DNA of 64,000 nt from Microbacteriaceae bacterium (GTDB lineage Bacteria > Actinomycetota > Actinomycetes > Actinomycetales > Microbacteriaceae): contig WQZN01000014.1 in assembly GCA_009780695.1 (NCBI GenBank), positions 1 through 64,000 of the forward strand, written 5' to 3'. Each line of letters opens with the position of its first letter. Position 1 is the first letter of the stretch. This document shows, piece after piece, positions 58,371 to 64,000 of the stretch. The notes beneath the pieces are model-generated. The model had not been told where the DNA came from, made no database searches, and worked only from the letters and a program-made list of their open reading frames with translations. The translations under genes were made by a program, and so were the position numbers.

Positions 58371-58419
58371 GTGAACGCCGCGGGGCATCAGTGCGTGAGG
58401 GGCGCTCGGCGCCCTCGGC

Positions 58420-59877
58420 TCAGTGCCAGCTGGGCTCGGTCTCGATCTCCGAGCGGTCGCCCGACCACAGGGTGTGGAAGATGCCGTCCTTGTCGATGCG
58501 CTTGTAGGTGTGCGCTCCGAAGAAGTCGCGCTGGCCCTGTACGAGCGCCGCGGGCAGGCGCTTGGCGCGCAGGCCGTCGTAGTAGGACAGCGACGACGAG
58601 AACGCGGGGGCGGGGATGCCGGCCTCGGCGGCGGCGATGACGACCCGGCGCCACGCGCCCTGGGCGGCGGACACGGCGTCGCGGAAGTACGGCGCGAGCA
58701 CGAGCGCGACGAGGTCGGGCTGGGTCGCGTAGGCGTCGGTGATGTGGCCGAGGAAGCGGGCGCGGATGATGCAGCCGGCGCGCCAGATCTTCGCGATGTC
58801 GCCCTTCTTGATGTCCCAGCCGAACTGCTCGGCGCCGGCGATGATGGCGTCGAAGCCCTGCGAGTAGGCGATGATCTTCGACGCGAGCAGGGCCTGGCGG
58901 ACATCCTCGATGAACGCCTCGGGGTCGCTCGGCTTCCACGACTCGCTGTCGGGCCCGGGCAGCTCGCCGGCCGCCGCGCGCTGCTTCGCGCTCGACGACA
59001 GCGAGCGGGCGAAGACGGCCTCGGCGATGCCCGAGACGGGGATGCCGAGGTCGAGGGCGTTCTGCACGGTCCAGGCGCCGGTGCCCTTGGCGCCCGCGGC
59101 ATCGAGGACGACGTCGACGAGCGGCGTGCCGGTCTCGGCGTCGACCTGGCGCAGCACCTCGGCGGTGATCTCGATGAGGTACGACTCGAGTTCGCCCGTG
59201 TTCCACTCGGCGAAGACGTCGGCGATCTCGGCGGGGGTCTTGCCCGTGCCGCGGCGGATCAGGTCGTAGGCCTCGGCGATGAGCTGCATGTCGGCGTACT
59301 CGATGCCGTTGTGCACCATCTTGACGAAGTGGCCGGCGCCGTCGGTGCCGACGTGGGTCACGCACGGCTCGCCGTCCTCGGCGCGCGCGGCGATCGAGGC
59401 GAGGATCGGGCCGAGGGTCTTGTACGACTCGACCGAGCCGCCGGGCATGATCGACGGGCCGTTGAGCGCGCCCTCCTCGCCGCCGGAGATGCCGGTGCCG
59501 ACGAAGTGGATGCCGGTCTCGCGCACGGCCTGCTCGCGGCGGATGGTGTCGTGGAAGTTCGCGTTGCCGCCGTCGACGATGATGTCGCCCGGCTCGAAGA
59601 CCTTCGTGAGCTCGTCGATGACGGCGTCCGTGCCGCGGCCGGCCTGCACCATGATGATCGCGGTGCGGGGCTTGGCGAGGGATGCCGCGAACTCCTCGTA
59701 GCTCTTCGCGGCGACGAAGCCCGCCTCGGGGTGTTCCGTGATGAGCGTCTCGGTGCGCTCCCAGCTGCGGTTGAACACGGCGACGGTGTTGCCTTCGCGC
59801 GAGGCGAGGTTGCGGGCGAGGTTGGACCCCATCACCGCGAGGCCGACGACACCGATATTTGCGGACTGCTCTGTCAT
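58420..59877 (-). CDS. gnd: 6-phosphogluconate dehydrogenase (decarboxylating)
   Basis: Oxidises 6-phosphogluconate to ribulose 5-phosphate and CO2 in the pentose phosphate pathway; 485 aa, the long-chain form. IGVVGLAVMGSNLARNLA binds the cofactor, with Asn-Arg-Ser (VFNRSWERT) after the second strand favouring NADP. FVGTGISGGEEGALNGPSIMPGG and VGTDGAGHFVKMVHNGIEYADMQ hold substrate and catalytic Lys residues. The C-terminal YFGAHTYKRID-like sequence (FFGAHTYKRIDKDG) is typical. It is divergent from gntK, which makes its substrate, with only 27 bases between the start codons. Confidence 0.96.
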   Translation of the reverse strand: MTEQSANIGVVGLAVMGSNLARNLASREGNTVAVFNRSWERTETLITEHPEAGFVAAKSYEEFAASLAKPRTAIIMVQAGRGTDAVIDELTKVFEPGDIIVDGGNANFHDTIRREQAVRETGIHFVGTGISGGEEGALNGPSIMPGGSVESYKTLGPILASIAARAEDGEPCVTHVGTDGAGHFVKMVHNGIEYADMQLIAEAYDLIRRGTGKTPAEIADVFAEWNTGELESYLIEITAEVLRQVDAETGTPLVDVVLDAAGAKGTGAWTVQNALDLGIPVSGIAEAVFARSLSSSAKQRAAAGELPGPDSESWKPSDPEAFIEDVRQALLASKIIAYSQGFDAIIAGAEQFGWDIKKGDIAKIWRAGCIIRARFLGHITDAYATQPDLVALVLAPYFRDAVSAAQGAWRRVVIAAAEAGIPAPAFSSSLSYYDGLRAKRLPAALVQGQRDFFGAHTYKRIDKDGIFHTLWSGDRSEIETEPSWH

Positions 59878-59884
59878 GCCTCAA

Positions 59885-59890
59885 AGCCTA
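59885..59890 (-). promoter_or_regulatory. Leaderless-type -10 (TAGGCT) of gnd
   Basis: On the minus strand TAGGCT is followed by seven bases and the ATG. The plus-strand CAAGAT at 59893-59898, six bases before the gntK ATG, is a weaker candidate for the divergent gene. Confidence 0.5.
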
Positions 59891-59904
59891 GACAAGATAG
59901 GGGT

Positions 59905-60432
59905 ATGGAAAACGCGCCGACCGCAACAGCCTTGAAACCGATCGTCCTGATGGGCGTGAGCGGCTCGGGCAAGACCACCGTGGGCGATCGTCTGGCGGAG
60001 GTGTCGGGGCGCGTGTTCATCGACGCCGACGACCTGCACCCCGCGGCCAACAAGCAGAAGATGGCGGCGGGCGTCCCGCTCACCGACGAGGACCGCTGGC
60101 CGTGGCTGCGGATCGTGGGGGAGCGCCTCGCGGTCGGCGACGGCGTCATCGTCGCGTGCTCGGCGCTCAAGCGCGCCTATCGCGACCTGCTGCGCGAGTA
60201 TGCCCCGAACGCGTACTTCGCGCTGCTCAGCGGCTCGCGCGAGGTGCTCGAGGCGCGCGTCTCCGGCCGCCACCACGAGTACATGCCGGCGTCCCTGCTC
60301 GACTCGCAGCTCGCGCTGCTCGAACCGCTCGGCGCGGACGAGGACGGCGGCGTGTTCGACATCGCGGCCTCGGCCGACGAGATCGTCGAGGAGATCCGCG
60401 GGGCGCTCGCGTCGGACGAGCCGGCGGCCTAG
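59905..60432 (+). CDS. gntK: Gluconokinase
   Basis: Phosphorylates gluconate to 6-phosphogluconate; 175 aa. Walker A is MGVSGSGKTTVGDRLAE (residues 16-32), followed by FIDADDLHPAANKQKMAAG with the gluconate-binding Asp/His, DRWPWL and ACSALKRAYRDLLR. All are typical of the P-loop GntK family rather than the FGGY kinases. It is divergent from gnd, so gluconate can be drawn directly into the oxidative pentose phosphate pathway. Its stop is two bases before a TetR-type gene. Confidence 0.95.
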   Translation: MENAPTATALKPIVLMGVSGSGKTTVGDRLAEVSGRVFIDADDLHPAANKQKMAAGVPLTDEDRWPWLRIVGERLAVGDGVIVACSALKRAYRDLLREYAPNAYFALLSGSREVLEARVSGRHHEYMPASLLDSQLALLEPLGADEDGGVFDIAASADEIVEEIRGALASDEPAA

Positions 60433-60434
60433 GC

Positions 60435-61040
60435 ATGCCGGCCGCAGACCGCCGCACGCGGCTCTCGCCCGAGGAGCGCCGCAGGCAGTTGATCGCGCTC
60501 GGCGTGCAGGCGCTCGCCGATCGGCCGCTCGAGCAGATCACGATCGAGTCGCTCGCCACCGAGGCGGGCGTCTCGCGCGGCCTCGTCTTCTACTACTTCA
60601 GCTCGAAGACGGGTCTGCACCACGAGATCGTCGCCGCCGCGCGCGACAGCCTGATGCGCGCGACCGAGCCGAAGCCCGAGCTCGCGCCCGAGCTGCGCCT
60701 GCGCGACACCCTCGATCGCTTCGTGACGTATGCCCGCGAGCACCGGTCCACCTTCTACTCGCTCGTGCGCGGTGCGGCGTCGGGAGATGCGGATGTCCGC
60801 GAGATCGTCGACGAGGTGCGCACCGCCCAGGCGGAGCGCCTGGCCGCCATGTTCGACGACCTGGGCATCCACGCGACCCCGCGGCTCACCGTCGCGCTGC
60901 GCGCCTGGGTCTCGCTCGCCGAGCAGGCGCTCGTCGACGGTGCGATGCACGACGGGGTCAGCCGCATCGAACTGCTCGAGTTCCTCGAGGGCAGCTGCCT
61001 GGCCGTGGTGCGCCTGGTCTCGCCGGGGTCGCCGGGCTGA
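60435..61040 (+). CDS. TetR family transcriptional regulator
   Basis: A 201-residue TetR protein. The N-terminal helix-turn-helix reads RRRQLIALGVQALADRPLEQ, ITIESLATEAGVSRGLVFYYF and SSKTGLHHEIV; GLVFYYFSSK is the recognition helix region. The C-terminal ligand domain (LDRFVTYAREHRSTFYSLVR, LRAWVSLAEQALVDGAM) resembles regulators of lipid metabolism. It lies directly after gntK (two bases) but is followed by the DUF6230/DUF6114 pair, whose promoter carries TTGACTGACGGTCAA, a plausible site for it. Ligand unknown. Confidence 0.88.
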   Translation: MPAADRRTRLSPEERRRQLIALGVQALADRPLEQITIESLATEAGVSRGLVFYYFSSKTGLHHEIVAAARDSLMRATEPKPELAPELRLRDTLDRFVTYAREHRSTFYSLVRGAASGDADVREIVDEVRTAQAERLAAMFDDLGIHATPRLTVALRAWVSLAEQALVDGAMHDGVSRIELLEFLEGSCLAVVRLVSPGSPG

Positions 61041-61068
61041 GGCATCCGCGCCCCGCGCGCGTCTTATT

Positions 61069-61096
61069 TGACTGACGGTCAATAGCTGGTACCCTC
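61069..61096 (+). promoter_or_regulatory. Promoter with overlapping TetR-type operator for the DUF6230-DUF6114 operon
   Basis: TTGACTGACGGTCAA (61069-61083) is an inverted repeat (TTGAC-N5-GTCAA) that overlaps a good -35 (TTGACT). A -10 (TACCCT, 61091-61096) follows 16 bases later. Repressor binding would block the -35. Confidence 0.65.
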
Positions 61097-61148
61097 ATGG
61101 GGGTAGGACGAGGGAGTCCTACCCATCCACATGCATCAAGGGGGAGCA

Positions 61149-61748
61149 ATGGATCTCAAGCGAGTGGTCAAGTCGCGCGGAGGCCGCATCGCACTGGTGG
61201 CCATTCCCGTCGGCATCGCCGCGGCGGTCGTCATGGGCGGCGTCGCACAGGGCGCGGTGCCCGTCTCGTTCTCGATCTCCGGCACGTCGTTCACGATGGG
61301 CGGCACGCAGCTGCAGGGCACTGGGTTTTCGCAGTACGGCGGCGTCGCCAAGCTGCAGGACGGCAAGGAGGTGCCGGTCGCGATCGCCAACATCACGAAC
61401 GCGACCATCGCCAACCTCTGCCAGTCGGTCATCACCGACACCCCGCTCGGCAAGGTCGGGCTCGTCATCACGGCAGGCGGGGGCTCCACCCCGGTGAAGG
61501 CCCAGAACCTGCAGATCGGCATGACCGACCTCAAGGGCGACGCGATCTTCCACAACGTGCGCATCGGCTCCGATGCGGCGACGGTCGGCACCGCGGCCAA
61601 GGGCTCCCCGGGCGACTTCGCTCAGGACTCCGACGGCATCACGCTGAACAACTTCTCTCAGATCGCCTACTCGACCACCGCCGGCACGCTCGCGCTCACG
61701 GGCATGCACATGCGGGTGGTCACCAACGGCGACTACAGCTGCAACTAG
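61149..61748 (+). CDS. DUF6230 family secreted or membrane-anchored protein
   Basis: A 199-residue protein with a basic N-terminus and one hydrophobic segment at about residues 13-33 (IALVAIPVGIAAAVVMGGVA), acting as a signal peptide or anchor. The outer part is a beta-rich domain (VPVSFSISGTSFTMGGTQLQ, TGFSQYGGVAKLQDGKEVPV, NLQIGMTDLKGDAIF). Together with a following DUF6114 gene this is the usual DUF6230 context in actinobacteria; the function is unknown. ATG 61149 has GGGGGAG upstream. Part of the domain resembles the C-terminal domain of the next gene product. Confidence 0.82.
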   Translation: MDLKRVVKSRGGRIALVAIPVGIAAAVVMGGVAQGAVPVSFSISGTSFTMGGTQLQGTGFSQYGGVAKLQDGKEVPVAIANITNATIANLCQSVITDTPLGKVGLVITAGGGSTPVKAQNLQIGMTDLKGDAIFHNVRIGSDAATVGTAAKGSPGDFAQDSDGITLNNFSQIAYSTTAGTLALTGMHMRVVTNGDYSCN

Positions 61749-61763
61749 GGGCTGAGCGGAATC

Positions 61764-63116
61764 GTGGCGTCACGACGTTCCGCCTTCGCGCGTTGGCGCG
61801 CTGAGCGCCCCTTCTGGGGCGCCGTGCTCATCGCTCTCGGCGGCATCGAGGAGTTCTTCTCGGGTCAGCTCGACATCGGGAAGATCCACATCCAGCTCGG
61901 CCTCGAGGGGCTGCAGGCGATCGTCATCCCGGTGGTGCTCGTGCTGCTCGCCGTGCTCATCGCCCTGATGCCGGTGCACCGCATCTTCTACGGCATCATC
62001 GCGCTCGTGCTCGCGCTGTACTCGCTCATCGGCGTGAACCTCGGCGGCTTCATCATCGGCATGCTGCTCGCGACGGTCGGCGGCGTGCTCGTCGTGTCGT
62101 GGCTGCCGAAGGCCGTGCCCGTCGGCGCGGCGCGGAGCGCGGCAACCGCGGCCGAAGGCGATGACGATGAGGATGCCGGCGAGCCGAGCGGCCTCGACCT
62201 GTTCGCCGAAGAGGCCCCTGCCGGCGACGACCGGCCCCAGCGCGGGCGCAAGGGCCCGAAGCTGCGCGGCGCCGGGGTCGCGGCGATCGCGGCGCTCGCC
62301 CTGGGGCTCGCCGCGACGGCGCCCCAGCCGGCTCAGGCGGCCACGACATCCGCATCGGCCGCATCGGGTTCGTGCCTGTTGGGCCTGCTCTGCCTGCCGT
62401 CGTCGTCCCCCTCGTCCTCGCCGAGCCCGACGACGTCGAGCAGCAGCCCTTCCCCCGCGCAGAGCAGCAGCCCGTCGCCGACGACCACCGCCCCGAGCGC
62501 GAGCCCGCTGCCGCTGCCCGGCGCGAGCGGCTCCTCGGGGTCGGGCGGCACGATCATCGCCGTGCCCGGGCAGAACCGCGGCTCGGCCCCGGCCCCCGGC
62601 ACGGCGCCCGTGACCAAGGTCGCGCTTCCGAGCGGAGCCACCACCGGCACCCCGCTGCTCGGCCTCGGGGCCGACAACAGCCACGGCATCTTCACGCTGC
62701 CGTCGGCGAACGCGACGGGGGACTCGCTGCAGATCTCGGGAACGAGCCAGATCGGCGTCGTGACCGTGCCGCTGGCCGACGGCACGCGCGCGACCGCGAT
62801 CCGCATCGAGTGCAGCCAGCTGACCATCGGCGACTTCCATCTCGACACGAAGAACCGCAAGGAGATCGTCAACCTCGACACGGGCGGCATGACGCTGAGC
62901 GGCCACGTCGTCGTCTGGATCGACCGCATCGGCACGCAGTACGGCGGCGGCGCGGGCCTCGCCCAGAGCCTCAAGGCGAACCCCCTCACGCTCGGGGCGC
63001 TGATGACCCTGCTCGGCCAGGGGCACCTCGTGCTCGGCCTCGTCGGCGCTCAGGCGGACGACCTGTCCTACTCGAACTTCCACGAGACCGCGGCACTGCA
63101 GAGCTCGGGCTTCTGA
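61764..63116 (+). CDS. DUF6114 membrane protein with a C-terminal beta-domain
   Basis: A 450-residue protein. Residues 1-115 carry the DUF6114 part with about four membrane helices (PFWGAVLIALGGIEEFFSGQ, VIPVVLVLLAVLIALMPVHR, GGFIIGMLLATVGGVLVVSW). A charged linker and a further hydrophobic stretch (AGVAAIAALALGLAATAPQP, with AQA after it) lead to a long Ser/Pro/Thr linker (residues ~212-255). The C-terminal ~190 residues form an extracytoplasmic beta-rich domain similar in parts to DUF6230. The GTG start lies 15 bases after the upstream stop. Wall-lipid or surface functions have been guessed for such pairs, but nothing is established. Confidence 0.8.
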   Translation: MASRRSAFARWRAERPFWGAVLIALGGIEEFFSGQLDIGKIHIQLGLEGLQAIVIPVVLVLLAVLIALMPVHRIFYGIIALVLALYSLIGVNLGGFIIGMLLATVGGVLVVSWLPKAVPVGAARSAATAAEGDDDEDAGEPSGLDLFAEEAPAGDDRPQRGRKGPKLRGAGVAAIAALALGLAATAPQPAQAATTSASAASGSCLLGLLCLPSSSPSSSPSPTTSSSSPSPAQSSSPSPTTTAPSASPLPLPGASGSSGSGGTIIAVPGQNRGSAPAPGTAPVTKVALPSGATTGTPLLGLGADNSHGIFTLPSANATGDSLQISGTSQIGVVTVPLADGTRATAIRIECSQLTIGDFHLDTKNRKEIVNLDTGGMTLSGHVVVWIDRIGTQYGGGAGLAQSLKANPLTLGALMTLLGQGHLVLGLVGAQADDLSYSNFHETAALQSSGF

Positions 63117-63212
63117 GCGCCTCCCACGGCGCAGCGCGCCGCGTTGGTAGCGTGATCGGATCGCTGTGATCGGCGCGACGACGAGCCGGGCGAGGGAAGC
63201 AGGGTCTGCGCA

Positions 63213-64000
63213 ATGGCCGACTGGCACATCACGATCGATCAGTTCGGCTACCGCATCGGCGACGCGAAGGTCGCCGTCATCGCCGACCCGCAGGAGGGCT
63301 TCAACGACGCCGACCGGTTCAGCCCGGGCCGGGTCTATCAGGTGCGCAGATCCGCTGACAGCGCGGTGATGTTCGTCGGGGAGCCCGTTGCGTGGAACGA
63401 CGGGCAGACCGACCCGCTGTCGGGTGATCGGGCCTGGTGGTTCGACTTCTCACCGCTCATCGAACCGGGTGCGTACTACGTCTACGACGTCGAGAACAAC
63501 GTGATGTCGTACGAGTTCCGCATCGGCGACGACGTGTACGAGCGCGTGCTGTATCACGCCCTGCGGATGTACTACTACCAGCGCGAGGGCATCGCCCATG
63601 AGGCGCCGTTCGCCGACTACCCGTGGTTCGACGGGCCGTCCTGGGTGCACCCGGGGCAGGACCGCGAGGCCAGGGACGTCTTCGCGCCCGACGACGCGTC
63701 CCGCGCCAGGGACGTCAGCGGGGGGTGGATGGACGCCGGCGACACCAACAAGTACGTCACCTTCATCGACTCCTGCATCCACGAGCTGCTGGCGACCTAC
63801 GAGACGAACCCGGCGTTCTTCCGGGAGTTCTCGCTCGACATCCCCGAATCGCCGCTCGATGCGCCCGACATCCTCAGCGAGATCAAGTGGGAGCTGGACT
63901 GGCTCTGCAAGATGCAGAACGACGACGGCAGCGCGCACCTCAAGGCCGGCATGCATCGGGCGAACGCGTCCAGCCCGCCGAGCAAGGACACCACCCCGCG
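63213..64000 (+). CDS. Glycoside hydrolase family 9 enzyme, probable endoglucanase (3' end outside the window)
   Basis: The first 262 residues of a larger enzyme. ADWHITIDQFGYRIGDAKVA starts a cellulase N-terminal immunoglobulin-like domain (about residues 1-100). The catalytic GH9 domain begins near YERVLYHALRMYYYQREG and shows SGGWMDAGDTNKYVTF, where the D-A-G-D motif provides the catalytic base. No signal peptide is seen at the chosen ATG, which is odd for a cellulase; the enzyme may be cytoplasmic and act on imported oligosaccharides, or the start may be wrong. The frame is open to the end of the window. Confidence 0.85.
   Translation, partial: MADWHITIDQFGYRIGDAKVAVIADPQEGFNDADRFSPGRVYQVRRSADSAVMFVGEPVAWNDGQTDPLSGDRAWWFDFSPLIEPGAYYVYDVENNVMSYEFRIGDDVYERVLYHALRMYYYQREGIAHEAPFADYPWFDGPSWVHPGQDREARDVFAPDDASRARDVSGGWMDAGDTNKYVTFIDSCIHELLATYETNPAFFREFSLDIPESPLDAPDILSEIKWELDWLCKMQNDDGSAHLKAGMHRANASSPPSKDTTP

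Overview
The window comes from a strongly GC-rich actinobacterial chromosome, most likely a member of the Microbacteriaceae (Micrococcales). The evidence is near-exclusive G/C at third codon positions, GTG starts, a DUF222/13E12-type HNH gene, the metG-tatD-rsmA-ispE gene order, DUF5997 next to a LysR-type effector-domain protein, the DUF6230/DUF6114 pair, a fused PabAB, and frequent GGATGCC/GGCATCC words. It is ordinary chromosome: about 53 protein genes, one tRNA-Gln, and no prophage, transposase, CRISPR array or rRNA. Genes are packed tightly and no gene-free stretch exceeds about 250 bases.

Layout. 1-2183: end of the ribonucleotide reductase operon (nrdA partial, nrdB), whose beta subunit has Phe in place of the radical Tyr. 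2296-4386: DUF4190 protein, a sulfurtransferase and an unknown protein. 4551-11542 (minus): panD-hrpA and ppc. 11623-14352: 4-aminobenzoate branch (PabC-like lyase, fused PabAB). 14449-18218: HNH gene with a LexA box, a DUF1579-like protein and a membrane glycosyltransferase. 18252-25090: hydrolase, metY, patB-like C-S lyase, PPK2, two unknown proteins and an M18 aminopeptidase. 25099-30796: secreted CWB2 protein, DUF5997/LysR pair, second sulfurtransferase, drrAB-type exporter. 30904-35857 (minus): SARP/AfsR-type regulator and protein O-mannosyltransferase. 35908-41407: rsmI, metG, tatD, rsmA, ispE. 41600-47907: LuxR-type regulator, ABC-F ATPase, GNAT and methyltransferase. 47995-49221: aromatic leader peptide, attenuator and DAHP synthase. 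49285-53330: MarR regulator, tRNA-Gln, GPH-type symporter, luxS-mtnN and an acidic protein. 53381-58299: glmU-prs-rlmC and a CLC channel. 58420-60432: divergent gnd and gntK. 60435-63116: TetR, DUF6230 and DUF6114. 63213-end: a GH9 cellulase running off the window.

The genes support deoxynucleotide synthesis, anaplerosis, CoA and folate precursors, aromatic amino acids, methionine/homocysteine turnover (metY, patB, luxS, mtnN), cell-wall sugar nucleotides and PRPP, rRNA modification and the pentose phosphate pathway.

Three regulatory themes stand out. (1) The DAHP synthase gene is preceded by a 17-codon leader peptide with Phe, Trp, Tyr and Tyr codons and by three mutually exclusive hairpins, a trp-type attenuator; the leader peptide itself appears to be leaderless. 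(2) More than twenty genes carry a TANNNT-like hexamer 6-8 bases before the start codon, the signature of leaderless transcription. (3) Long, locus-specific hairpins punctuate 3' intergenic spaces, and one family member lies in frame inside the ABC-F gene.
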